Below are positions 1 to 6,791 of a stretch of DNA of 11,258 bases, piece after piece. Numbering within the stretch: the first letter of the stretch is position 1; every line of letters starts with the position of its first letter. This stretch comes from an uncultured Desulfovibrionaceae bacterium (GTDB taxonomy: Bacteria; Desulfobacterota; Desulfovibrionia; Desulfovibrionales; Desulfovibrionaceae), in contig CAMQUX010000024.1 of assembly GCA_947037905.1 (NCBI GenBank), positions 1 to 11,258 on the forward strand, in the 5' to 3' direction. The notes beneath the pieces are model-generated. The model searched no databases. It had not been told where the DNA came from and saw only the letters and a list, made by a program, of their open reading frames with translations. The position numbers were made by a program, and so were the translations under genes.

Positions 1-799
1 TGCTTGTTCTGCCAGCTATTTTTTCTGTGCTAAGCATTGTAGTGCAAACTTTGCACGATTCGTTTTTTCGCGCATAAACATAAAAAAAGTTCTGAAACGC
101 ACCAACATTACCACCTGAGTCACGGTAATCTCTAATGGAACTGCCATTTTCAGCAATGGCTTTTAGTAACACTTTTTGAATGCTAGATAGAAGTGCTTCT
201 TTTTCTTCACTTGATAGCTCTGCAGTTTTTCTGTTAGGGTGAATTTTCGCATGAAAAAGTGATTCATCTGCATAAATATTTCCAATGCCCGCAAGGTATT
301 TTTGGCTAAGTAAAAAGTTTTTTATGCCCGTGTTTGTCTTTTTGAGACAGTCATTAAATTCTGTAAGGCTTATTGTGAGTGGCTCTTTTCCTAAAGTTTT
401 TAAGAAAGAAAAATCTTTTAAAGTTTCTCTTGTAAAAAGACCTGCGTAGCCAAATTTACGTTGGTCGGAAAAAAGCAATTCTTGTGCGTCTTCTAATATA
501 AACTTAATACGTGCATGCTGGGTATTTTCTTTTTGTATGCTTATATCTTCTGTAATAACAATTCTTCCTGTCATTTTTAGGTGAAAAAGAAGTGTCATTT
601 CATTTGATAGTTCAAATATAATGAGCTTTCCACGTCTAAAAATTTTCGTAATAGAATTGTTTTCTATGTTTTTTATAAAAAAATCTTTCTTCTGTAGGAG
701 TGATTTTTCTTCATAAACACAAACAGTCGCTATTTTTTTTCCGAGGAGTTTTTTATTTAATCCACGTATAATGGTTTCAACTTCTGGTAATTCTGGCAT
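1..799 (-). CDS. mutM: Formamidopyrimidine-DNA glycosylase (Fpg/MutM), C-terminus cut off by window edge
   Basis: Bifunctional DNA glycosylase/AP lyase that removes oxidised purines such as 8-oxoguanine and formamidopyrimidines in base excision repair. I read 266 residues before the left edge. The chain begins MPELPEVE, so Pro2 (Schiff-base nucleophile) and Glu3 are in place and fix the start although no Shine-Dalgarno sequence precedes it. Other family marks in order: the lysine in RRGK (Lys58), HLKMTG near 73, DQRKFG near 112, LGKEPL near 136, GIGNIYADE near 171, and GSSIRDYR near 219. The C-terminal zinc finger starts with Cys249 and Cys252 and reaches AGRTS; its last two cysteines should lie only a few residues outside the window. 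The gene starts 18 bp after the stop of the GGDEF gene, so it is probably co-transcribed and perhaps translationally coupled. The truncation is a window effect, not a broken gene. Identity is very secure. Confidence 0.97.
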   Translation of the reverse strand, partial: MPELPEVETIIRGLNKKLLGKKIATVCVYEEKSLLQKKDFFIKNIENNSITKIFRRGKLIIFELSNEMTLLFHLKMTGRIVITEDISIQKENTQHARIKFILEDAQELLFSDQRKFGYAGLFTRETLKDFSFLKTLGKEPLTISLTEFNDCLKKTNTGIKNFLLSQKYLAGIGNIYADESLFHAKIHPNRKTAELSSEEKEALLSSIQKVLLKAIAENGSSIRDYRDSGGNVGAFQNFFYVYARKNESCKVCTTMLSTEKIAGRTS

Positions 800-817
800 A
801 GATGTTCGCTATTATTT

Positions 818-2203
818 TTATTCTGCTATAACAACTCTATTTCTACCCATTTCTTTTGCAGAGTACAAGGCATTATCTGCCTCTTCTACAAAGTCTGCAA
901 AAGTTTTGTTCTCTGAGTCCTCTTTTACACTTATACCAATAGACGCGGTGACATTTATTATTTTTTCTTTAAATTCGATAGGTTTTTTTTCTATCTGATC
1001 GAGTATCTTTTTTGCAAATTCTAAGGTTTTTTCTTTTGAATATTTTGAGAGTAATATAGAAAATTCTTCGCTGCCAAATCGTGCTGCAAAAATATCCTCA
1101 TTTTCATATTCTCTTAATATAAGTCCTATTTTAGAGAGAACAAAATCTCCTGCTAGGTGCCCATGTTTGTCATTTATTTCTTTAAAATGATCAATGTCGA
1201 GCATTATAAGCGATAGAGCAATATTTTCTTGCAATTTTTTTTGCACTGTTTCTTTGAAATACTTTTTATTGTGATTTTTTGTTAGCTCATCTCTTAAAAG
1301 AAGTTTTTCCATTTGCGCTGTGCTTATTTTATTTAAAAGAGCCTCGTGTAATTCATGGCAAAAAAGTTCTAGGAGTGATGATTCATTTTTTGAAAACATT
1401 CTTTCGCACTTATAACTTAGCCCAATATATCCGAGAATAGTTTCGTCTTTTCTTAAATCTCTACTATGAAATACTATATCTTGCTCTATGGCTTTTTGAT
1501 TTTCTGAAAGGATATCTATAATATGTATTTTTTTCTGAATAGCATCTTTGTCCTTATAATGATTAATAATAGTTTTCGAGTGATAATTTGAGAAGAGTGT
1601 GTTCTCTATAAAAAGACTCTCATCTTTAAAAAAGAGCAAATGCAGTGCAATATCTGGAAATACTTCACCTAGTAATGCTTCAAATTTATGCAATGAATTA
1701 TAAAAATCCTTTTCTTTTGTTACAATATGGAGAACTTCTTGTATGATTTTATTTTGACTTTTTTGAGCGTCCAATATATTTTTCTCTATTGATAATAATG
1801 TTTGTGTAAGAGTTAGCTTATTTTCTACTTTTTTAATGTCTTGTAGATATATAAGTGTGTTTTCTAATATGTTGTTATTTATATTTTTTTTTGCAATTTC
1901 TGCAAAATCTTTCTGAATATTTTCTTCAAAATCTTTTGAGTCTGAATTTTCTATAAGGATATGTTGTGTATTTGCTAAACTATTTTTATAAAGAGTTTTC
2001 TCATCACTTGTGAGATTTGCCCAACTACTGCTTGAAATACCGCTAATACTGTCTTGGCGGTGGTTGTTTGATGAGTTATATAAATTGATTGTAGGAAGTG
2101 CTGTATAAGAATACTCTTCTCCTACTAGGTGTGTTATTTCTTGTTCTAAAGATTCCCCTAGCGCAAAACTTATGATTTGTTCTTTTTCTTTTGAATTGTG
2201 CAT
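818..2203 (-). CDS. Cytoplasmic GGDEF-domain protein (probable diguanylate cyclase) with GAF-like sensor region
   Basis: A 461-residue protein. The reading frame is open to an ATG at 2242, but I place the start at 2203: GGAG lies 6 nt before that ATG, whereas the ATGs at 2242 and 2215 have no ribosome binding site. Residues about 90-165 look helical and charged, about 165-295 resemble a GAF-type sensor domain (ending in an LGYIGL strand and a long helix), and about 303-461 form the GGDEF domain. Seen there: RDELT, LDIDHFK with metal-binding aspartates 336 and 338, KHGHLAGD, and the signature as GSEEF (377-381). The second glycine of the usual GG[DE]EF is thus serine, and there is no RxxD inhibitory site before it. 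No signal peptide or membrane segment is visible. By family it would make cyclic-di-GMP from GTP in response to a ligand or redox cue; activity with GSEEF is uncertain. It lies 18 bp upstream of fpg on the same strand. Confidence 0.9.
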   Translation of the reverse strand: MHNSKEKEQIISFALGESLEQEITHLVGEEYSYTALPTINLYNSSNNHRQDSISGISSSSWANLTSDEKTLYKNSLANTQHILIENSDSKDFEENIQKDFAEIAKKNINNNILENTLIYLQDIKKVENKLTLTQTLLSIEKNILDAQKSQNKIIQEVLHIVTKEKDFYNSLHKFEALLGEVFPDIALHLLFFKDESLFIENTLFSNYHSKTIINHYKDKDAIQKKIHIIDILSENQKAIEQDIVFHSRDLRKDETILGYIGLSYKCERMFSKNESSLLELFCHELHEALLNKISTAQMEKLLLRDELTKNHNKKYFKETVQKKLQENIALSLIMLDIDHFKEINDKHGHLAGDFVLSKIGLILREYENEDIFAARFGSEEFSILLSKYSKEKTLEFAKKILDQIEKKPIEFKEKIINVTASIGISVKEDSENKTFADFVEEADNALYSAKEMGRNRVVIAE

Positions 2204-2423
2204 TTTTTTCTCCATGACTAGAATAAGCAAATTGTGTGCCATTTTTTGGATAGAAAATAAACGATTAAAAGGTTAGCATAGAATTCTTATAAACAACTAT
2301 TAAGCAAGCATAAAACATTGCTAATACAATAATAAAGCCACGATAATGCCGTGATAATGCAACTATAATAGAAATTACTACACGCCCGAGAATGACTGTA
2401 AAATAAGTATAGAGGAATAATAA
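2204..2423. promoter_or_regulatory. Divergent control region between the GGDEF gene and rfbC
   Basis: This 220-bp AT-rich spacer must serve both divergent units. For rfbC, a perfect TATAAT is at 2364-2369, 54 nt before its ATG, but no good -35 box sits 16-18 nt upstream. A direct repeat of GATAATGC (11-bp period, about 2342-2360) lies exactly where a -35 box or activator site would be expected. For the minus-strand gene no clear promoter is seen. The imperfect inverted pair GCAA/TTGC around 2304-2324 is too weak to call. Promoter assignment is inference from matches to the sigma-70 consensus. Confidence 0.35.
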
Positions 2424-3008
2424 ATGAAAATAGAAGCATGTGAAATACCTGATGTTTTTTTAATAACCCCGAGAATTTTTCAAGATGATAGAGGCTTTTT
2501 CTATGAAAGTTTTCGGCAAAATGTTTTTGAAGAAGCTATAGGGCGAGAAGTTTCTTTTGTGCAAGAGAATCATTCTGTATCACAAAAAAATGTTCTGCGT
2601 GGCATGCATTATCAACTTAATCCACATGCACAGGGAAAGCTTGTGCGCTGTGTGCAAGGAGCTGTGCTTGATGTGGCAGTTGATATTCGCAAAAATTCTG
2701 CATATTTTGGTAAATATGTAGGGCTAATTTTGGCCGCTGAAAATCATCAACAGCTCTGGATTCCTGAAGGTTTTGCGCACGCATTTTTAACACTTTCAGA
2801 GACAGCAAGCTTTGTTTATAAAACAACAAATTATTATTCACCAGTTTCTGAGCGCTCTATAATATGGAACGATAAAACAGTTGCAATAGACTGGATTAGT
2901 TTAGCAAAACAGTCACCTTTAGGAAAAGACTTGCGTTTAGAAGATATATTATTATCTATAAAAGACGCTAAGGCTCTCTCTTTAGAGCAGGCAGAACTAT
3001 TTGCCTAA
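2424..3008 (+). CDS. rfbC: dTDP-4-dehydrorhamnose 3,5-epimerase
   Basis: A 194-residue cupin-fold epimerase (RmlC family, usual length about 180-190) that converts dTDP-4-dehydro-6-deoxyglucose to the L-lyxo form, the third step of dTDP-L-rhamnose synthesis for O-antigen or other glycans. Family marks: DDRGFFYESF with Arg23, FVQENHS near 46, LRGMHYQ with catalytic His62, GKLVRCVQGA with Lys72, DVAVDIR, IPEGFAHAF near 113, the tyrosines of NYYSP near 137, and Asp169 in the PLGKD element that pairs with the histidine. AGAGGA lies 7 nt before the ATG. The partner genes for the other rhamnose steps (rfbA, rfbB, rfbD) are not in the window, so this is a detached member of the pathway. The last codons (AELFA plus stop) form the first unit of an 18-bp tandem repeat, giving a slightly long, repeat-derived C-terminal end. 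It is followed by ogt, 258 bp downstream. Confidence 0.95.
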   Translation: MKIEACEIPDVFLITPRIFQDDRGFFYESFRQNVFEEAIGREVSFVQENHSVSQKNVLRGMHYQLNPHAQGKLVRCVQGAVLDVAVDIRKNSAYFGKYVGLILAAENHQQLWIPEGFAHAFLTLSETASFVYKTTNYYSPVSERSIIWNDKTVAIDWISLAKQSPLGKDLRLEDILLSIKDAKALSLEQAELFA

Positions 3009-3056
3009 ACAGAAATATTTGCCTAAACAGAAATATTTGCTAGGCAGAAATATTTG
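2998..3056. repeat. 18-bp tandem repeat overlapping the rfbC stop codon
   Basis: The unit TATTTGCCTAAACAGAAA occurs exactly twice (2998-3015, 3016-3033), then as a 17-bp variant with GCTAGGCAG (3034-3050) and a partial copy (TATTTG, 3051-3056). The preceding GGCAGAACTATTTG echoes the unit too. The first TAA is the rfbC stop; the unit is 18 bp, so each copy keeps the frame and repeats the stop. An inverted copy of the 11-mer AAACAGAAATA is at 3148-3158 (TATTTCTGTTT), so the rfbC 3' transcript could fold back on itself. Confidence 0.85.
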
Positions 3057-3205
3057 TAGAATTAGCAAATTATATTTATTTTTGTATTCTCATTAAAAAT
3101 AGATACTGGCAGAAACTGTTTAAGCGGTAAAATTTTCCTAGGTATTTTATTTCTGTTTGAAAAATAGAGAATGGTTTAAAGAGAAAATAACCACAAAGGA
3201 GATAA

Positions 3206-3211
3206 TATAAT
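3206..3211 (+). promoter_or_regulatory. Possible -10 box for ogt
   Basis: A perfect TATAAT 55 nt before the ogt ATG, the same spacing as in front of rfbC. There is no good -35 box at 16-18 nt. AAAGGAG just upstream of it (3195-3201) looks like a ribosome binding site but has no start codon after it. A separate promoter would fit the 258-bp gap after rfbC. Inference only. Confidence 0.3.
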
Positions 3212-3266
3212 TTTTTTAATTGTTTATTTGTAAATTATTTTTTGTTCTTTATGAAAAGAGGCTTCA

Positions 3267-3731
3267 ATGAATAGATATGCTTTTTATGATTTTAAATTTG
3301 GCATTTTAAAGATAGCTTATACAGGTATGGCTGTTATTTATTTAAAAAAAGTAGCATATATTGATGAAAAGAACGAATGCTCAAAGCTTTCAGATATGGC
3401 TTTTTTGCAAATACAGGAATATTTAAACGGGAAGCGCAAGAGCTTTGATTTCCCCTATGAGCTTATTGGTACGGAGTTTCAGAAGACAGTGTGGCGTGCT
3501 CTTTGTGATATCCCATACGGCGAAACCTGCTCGTATAAAGACGTTGCAATAGCAATAGGTAACCCAAAGGCAAGCAGAGCAATTGGAATGGCGAATAACA
3601 AGAATCCTATGACCATTATGTTTCCTTGTCATAGAGTAATTGGAGCAAATGGAAAACTTGTGGGATATGCAGGCGGGCTTGAAATGAAAAAGGCTCTTCT
3701 TGAGCTTGAAAGTCGGTGTAAGGTTAAATAG
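3267..3731 (+). CDS. ogt: Methylated-DNA--[protein]-cysteine S-methyltransferase
   Basis: A 154-residue suicide repair protein that moves the alkyl group from O6-alkylguanine (and O4-alkylthymine) to its own cysteine, acting once per molecule. The active-site motif is PCHRV with acceptor Cys121. Also present are the DNA-binding helix with Tyr90 (SYKD), the arginine finger Arg104 (ASRAIG), the conserved Asn113-Pro114 before the active site, and GKLVGYAGG after it. The short N-terminal domain (about 1-65) and absence of an AraC or Ada zinc domain mark it as the Ogt form, of usual length, rather than Ada. AAGAGG lies 5 nt before the ATG. It converges on tagI, which repairs a different alkylation lesion, 241 bp away. 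A weak hairpin overlaps its stop codon. No Ada-type regulator or Ada box is visible. Confidence 0.96.
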   Translation: MNRYAFYDFKFGILKIAYTGMAVIYLKKVAYIDEKNECSKLSDMAFLQIQEYLNGKRKSFDFPYELIGTEFQKTVWRALCDIPYGETCSYKDVAIAIGNPKASRAIGMANNKNPMTIMFPCHRVIGANGKLVGYAGGLEMKKALLELESRCKVK

Positions 3732-3755
3732 ATAGTGCTATTTATTGTTTTATTG
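3725..3755 (+). terminator. Weak candidate terminator overlapping the ogt stop
   Basis: TAAATAG (3725-3731, ending in the stop codon) pairs with CTATTTA (3738-3744) over a 6-nt loop, followed by TTGTTTTATTG. The stem is only 7 bp with one G-C pair, so termination would be inefficient. Listed because no better candidate follows ogt before the converging tagI gene. Confidence 0.25.
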
Positions 3756-3924
3756 CTTCATTCTATTTATTCTTTTTAGGGATGGATTTATGAATAAAGC
3801 AAAACTATCTATTAGTTTCTTTCGATTTTATTCAATTTTTATATATAAATTATCTATAGAATTATTTTTTTAGGAAATCTAAAAAATAAACATATTCCTA
3901 AAACTGCATTAAATCCAATTGCTG

Positions 3925-3957
3925 AAAAATACTCAATTTTTTGGATTCCAAAGTATT
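3925..3957 (-). terminator. Candidate rho-independent terminator of tagI
   Basis: Read on the minus strand, AATACT (3957-3952) pairs with AGTATT (3933-3928), enclosing a smaller TTGG/CCAA hairpin, and is followed directly by T residues (run of five through 3925). It begins 15 bp after the tagI stop. AT-rich and bulged, so only moderately convincing. Confidence 0.4.
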
Positions 3958-3972
3958 CTTGTATTTTATAAA

Positions 3973-4539
3973 CTATTTTCTACAAAAACAATTCGTTGTA
4001 TGGTCATTTACTATACCAGTAGCCTGAAGGTAGGCATAAATAATAGTAGCCCCTACAAATTTAAACCCTAGTTTTTTAAGATCTTTGCTGATTTTTTCAG
4101 ATAGGGGAGTTGAAGCTGGTACCTCGCTCATATTTTTCCACGAGTTTACAATCACTTTTCCGTCTACATATTGCCAAATAAACTGAGAAAAACTTTCATG
4201 CTTTTCCTCTATAGCTTTAAATGCTTTTGCGTTCGTTACTAATGCTTTTAGTTTTAATCTATTACGTATTATCCCCTCATTTTGCATAAGTTCTTCTATT
4301 TTTTTCTCATCATATTTTACTATTTTATCAATATTAAAATCATCAAATGCAATGCGCATATTTTCTCTTTTTTTTAAAATTGTAATCCATGAGAGTCCTG
4401 CTTGCATGCTCTCTAGCACGAGCATTTCAAACAGTGTTTTATCATCATAAACAGCTTGTCCCCACTGATTATCGTGATAGTTAATATTTAATTCTCCAAC
4501 TGCCCATGCACAGCGAACCTTGTCATTTTCCTTATTCAT
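3973..4539 (-). CDS. tag: DNA-3-methyladenine glycosylase I
   Basis: A 188-residue monofunctional glycosylase that excises 3-methyladenine from alkylated DNA, the first step of base excision repair. It follows Escherichia coli TagI along its whole length: RCAWAV at the start, YHDNQWG, LFEML, LESMQAGLSWITILKKREN, GIIRNRLK, GFKFVG and NDHTTNC. The four zinc ligands are Cys10, His22, His180 and Cys184. Glu43 matches the active-site glutamate and Trp51 the base-stacking tryptophan. The start is supported by a GAGGGGG tract about 9 nt before the ATG. Usual length, intact. It stands alone between long spacers, convergent with ogt; together the two would deal with the main cytotoxic and mutagenic products of DNA methylation. 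No specific operator is visible. Confidence 0.96.
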   Translation of the reverse strand: MNKENDKVRCAWAVGELNINYHDNQWGQAVYDDKTLFEMLVLESMQAGLSWITILKKRENMRIAFDDFNIDKIVKYDEKKIEELMQNEGIIRNRLKLKALVTNAKAFKAIEEKHESFSQFIWQYVDGKVIVNSWKNMSEVPASTPLSEKISKDLKKLGFKFVGATIIYAYLQATGIVNDHTTNCFCRK

Positions 4540-4659
4540 TCTTTATTTCCCCCTCGGTTTAATAACTAAAGCGTACCTAAATTTGTATATTAGAATAAAC
4601 TATTTTACTTCATGATAATTAGAGGACTATTTTTTGAGTATTGTATTGCAAAGTCTTTT

Positions 4660-4890
4660 ATAAGCTAATTTATAAGATAAAGGTATTTACCTGATAAAAC
4701 TAGTAACCGTATATATGAACTATTTCTTAAAATATATATAAGATAAAACTAACAATAGTATAAGCTAACTATGCTTTAAAAATAAGTATACTTTGAAATT
4801 AACTGCTCCTTAAAATATCTGTAAGATAAAGTAACTATGATATAAAGTAACTATGATATAAAATAACTATGAGATAAAACTAAGTATCTC
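4660..4890. repeat. Degenerate 16-17-bp AT-rich tandem repeat region in the tagI-adh spacer
   Basis: The 558-bp spacer 4540-5097 has no credible gene: stops are frequent in all frames. Its centre is built from copies of a (A)GATAAA-N-TAACTAT theme. The best-preserved part is 4825-4870: a 14-bp copy (4825-4838), then GATATAAAGTAACTAT (4839-4854) and GATATAAAATAACTAT (4855-4870). Looser copies lie on both sides (around 4672-4705, 4738-4760 and 4871-4887). The rest of the spacer holds the adh terminator and a small hairpin at 5015-5041. Confidence 0.7.
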
Positions 4891-4955
4891 ACAAAAATAA
4901 TTATGCTTAAAAGTATCTTTTCAGTTTGATTTTGTCCCATACTTTTTTATTAGTT

Positions 4956-4998
4956 AAACACAAAATAGCCACGAAACGCAATAGTTTCGTGGCTATTT
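4956..4998 (-). terminator. Strong rho-independent terminator of the alcohol dehydrogenase gene
   Basis: A perfect 15-bp inverted repeat, AAATAGCCACGAAAC (4963-4977) and its complement (4984-4998), with a 6-nt loop. On the minus strand the second arm ends in ATTT and runs on into TGTGTTT, the U-rich tail. It lies 100 bp beyond the adh stop. This is the best-formed terminator in the window, in keeping with a well-expressed gene. The A-rich other flank is poor as a plus-strand tail, so it reads as a minus-strand terminator. Confidence 0.85.
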
Positions 4999-5097
4999 AA
5001 TTGATCATTTATTTGCTATAAAAATTACGGTTATTTATAGCTTTTCTAAACTGACTCTATCACAATTAAAAATATCCATTATAGTGAATCTTTTTAA

Positions 5098-6264
5098 TTA
5101 AAAGTCAACTCTGTTGCCATAATAAGCAGCGGTGAATAATTTTTCCATAGCAGCATCATCGATACTACGAGGATTTGTACCAGTACAAGGGTCAGCTACT
5201 GCTGTTTTTGCAAGATTTGGAAGTCTTTTTAAGAATTCAGCTTCATTCACACCAAACTCTTTAAGGCTTGCTGGAACGTTTAAGTTAATTCTCATTGTTT
5301 TGATTAACGCTACTAAAGAATTACTTAGCTCTAATTCTGTTGAACCTTTAAGTCCTAATTGTTTTGCAATTTCTGCATATTTTTTAGGTGCGGTTTTAGA
5401 ATTATATTCAATTGCATATGTAAGATAGATAGCATTTGCTAAACCATGAGGAAGTTTAAAAATATCACCAGTTTTATGCGCCATTGAGTGAACAATACCT
5501 AAAATAGCATTTGAAAATGCCATTCCAGCTAAGCTTTGAGCAATATGCATACTTTTTCTAGCGGTCATATCTTTTTTGTAAGATCCTTCCAAGTTTTCAA
5601 CTGTCATTTCAATAGCTTTCATAGCTAATGCGTCAGTTAATGGAGTTGACATGCTAGAAACATAAGCCTCAATAGCATGAGTTAAAACATCTAGTCCAGT
5701 ATTTGCTACTACCTCTGGGCTAAGTGTTAATACTAGGTTTGTGTCAATAATAGCAATATCAGGAGTTAAGTTAAAGTCAGCAATTGGATATTTGATGCCT
5801 GTTTCTTTATCTGTAATTACGCTAAATGATGTAACTTCTGTTGCAGTACCACTTGTTGTTGTAATACCAATAAATTTTGCTTTTTTACGAAGCTCTGGTA
5901 AATTAAATGGCTTAACTGCTTCTTCAAAAGTGAAGTCAGGGTATTCATAAAATAACCACATGGCCTTTGCTGCATCTATTGGAGAACCGCCGCCAATGCC
6001 AATAATCCAATCAGGATTATATTCTAGCATTTCTGCTACACCTTTTTTTACTGTTGTAACGCTAGGGTCGTTCTCTACGCCAATAAATGTTTTACTCTCA
6101 ATACCTGCTTCTTTAAGATAGCCTTCAACTTTAGCTAAGGTGCCGTCTTTTTTTAGTCTATCAGAACCAATTACGATAAACGCTTTTTTACCTGTAATAT
6201 TTTTAAGATGACTTATAGCATCATCTCCCATAAACACGTCTCTTGGAATTGTAAATCTTGACAT
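5098..6264 (-). CDS. Iron-containing alcohol dehydrogenase
   Basis: A 388-residue group III (Fe-dependent) alcohol dehydrogenase, usual length about 385, interconverting alcohols and aldehydes with NAD(P)H in the cytoplasm. Seen: N-terminal Rossmann-like half with GIGGGSPIDAAKAMW (90-104) and TTTSGTATEV (135-144); C-terminal helical half with metal ligands Asp192 (LDVLTHAIEAY), His196, His259 (GIVHSMAH) and His273 (LPHGLANA); and a DPCTGTNPR element near 358 like that in the alcohol dehydrogenase part of AdhE. Asp35 in the first strand-turn (IGSD) occupies the position linked with NAD preference in FucO-type enzymes, so NAD is the likelier cofactor (inference). AAGGAG lies 8 nt before the ATG, the cleanest ribosome binding site here. 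Substrate cannot be told: ethanol, butanol, propanediol and lactaldehyde are all possible. The HxlR regulator gene lies 161 bp upstream on the same strand, with a dyad in the spacer. Confidence 0.93.
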   Translation of the reverse strand: MSRFTIPRDVFMGDDAISHLKNITGKKAFIVIGSDRLKKDGTLAKVEGYLKEAGIESKTFIGVENDPSVTTVKKGVAEMLEYNPDWIIGIGGGSPIDAAKAMWLFYEYPDFTFEEAVKPFNLPELRKKAKFIGITTTSGTATEVTSFSVITDKETGIKYPIADFNLTPDIAIIDTNLVLTLSPEVVANTGLDVLTHAIEAYVSSMSTPLTDALAMKAIEMTVENLEGSYKKDMTARKSMHIAQSLAGMAFSNAILGIVHSMAHKTGDIFKLPHGLANAIYLTYAIEYNSKTAPKKYAEIAKQLGLKGSTELELSNSLVALIKTMRINLNVPASLKEFGVNEAEFLKRLPNLAKTAVADPCTGTNPRSIDDAAMEKLFTAAYYGNRVDF

Positions 6265-6324
6265 TTAAAAATCTCCTTTTCATATCTTGTTCAATTATTC
6301 ATATATCATGCTAGAGATATATCT

Positions 6325-6378
6325 ATTATAATTGCATTTGAAAAGAAGGCACCTTTTTGTCTGTCACTTACCAAAAAG
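6325..6378 (-). promoter_or_regulatory. Candidate adh promoter with adjoining dyad (possible HxlR site)
   Basis: On the minus strand a perfect TATAAT (6330-6325) lies 60 nt before the adh start. The hexamer 17 nt upstream is GGTGCC, a very poor -35 box. Abutting it is an inverted repeat CAAAAAG / CTTTTTG (6353-6359 and 6372-6378, 12-nt spacer) that contains GTCACTTA. The same 8-mer recurs upstream of hxlR (6940-6947). A weak -35 with a dyad beside it is a usual layout for an activated promoter, but repression is also possible. Inferred from position; no HxlR consensus was tested. Confidence 0.4.
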
Positions 6379-6425
6379 TATGAATTGAACGATAGCGGGA
6401 GCCTTAGGAGATATTTTTTTTTAAA

Positions 6426-6791
6426 TTATTTTGATTCCTTATCTAAATCATATTTTTTGATATAGACTTTGCCCCATTTATCCATGGATTCTAGAATCGG
6501 AATAAGATCTAGCCCTAAATCTGTAAGACTATATTCTACCATGGGCGGAACTTGAGGATAGATTTTCTTTTTTATAATAGAATTACCTTCTAAACTCTTT
6601 AGCTGCTGAGTGAGCATTTTTTGAGTTATTTCAGGAATCAGGCGTCTAAATTCGTTAAATCTGATCACAGAATGTTGATGAAGCTCCCACAAAAGTAGTG
6701 ATTTCCATTTTCCACCTATGATTTCAAGAGTTATTTCAATATTGCACCGGTATTTACTGCAACTTACTTTGTTATTTCTATCTGGTGGCAT
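6426..6791 (-). CDS. HxlR-family winged-helix transcriptional regulator
   Basis: A 121-residue one-domain regulator of the usual HxlR length. Residues about 16-112 show the family pattern: CNIEITLEIIGGKWK, RFNEFRRLIPEITQKML with the recognition helix, TQQLKSLE, and the wing VPPMVEYSLTDLG. Two cysteines, Cys11 and Cys16, precede the core; Cys16 is at the conserved family position, and in relatives such as YodB and HypR a cysteine there senses quinones, aldehydes or disulfide stress. AGGAG lies 6 nt before the ATG. It sits directly upstream of the alcohol dehydrogenase gene on the same strand, so it most likely controls that gene and perhaps itself. Whether it responds to an aldehyde, a quinone or redox state is inference; the family includes both activators (HxlR) and repressors (YodB). 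Confidence 0.92.
   Translation of the reverse strand: MPPDRNNKVSCSKYRCNIEITLEIIGGKWKSLLLWELHQHSVIRFNEFRRLIPEITQKMLTQQLKSLEGNSIIKKKIYPQVPPMVEYSLTDLGLDLIPILESMDKWGKVYIKKYDLDKESK

Noticed and set aside
771..998. A 75-codon plus-strand frame across the fpg/GGDEF junction
   Set aside because: It lies opposite the start of fpg and the C-terminus of the GGDEF domain, both of which have clear family motifs.
3790..3873. A 27-codon plus-strand frame (MNKAKLSISFF...) after ogt
   Set aside because: The AGGG upstream is about 10 nt away and part of a poor match; composition is that of the spacer, with nothing to mark it as a real peptide.
3868..3903. Inverted repeat TTTTAGGAA / TTCCTAAAA in the ogt-tagI spacer as a terminator
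   Set aside because: The 18-nt loop is long, the stem is weak and no T run follows on either strand.
3267..4539. ogt and tagI as an alkylation-response operon
   Set aside because: They are convergent, on opposite strands, with candidate terminators between them.
5015..5041. Hairpin GCTATAAA / TTTATAGC downstream of adh as a terminator
   Set aside because: The T-rich tail is on the plus strand, where no gene precedes it, and the much stronger hairpin at 4963-4998 serves the minus strand.
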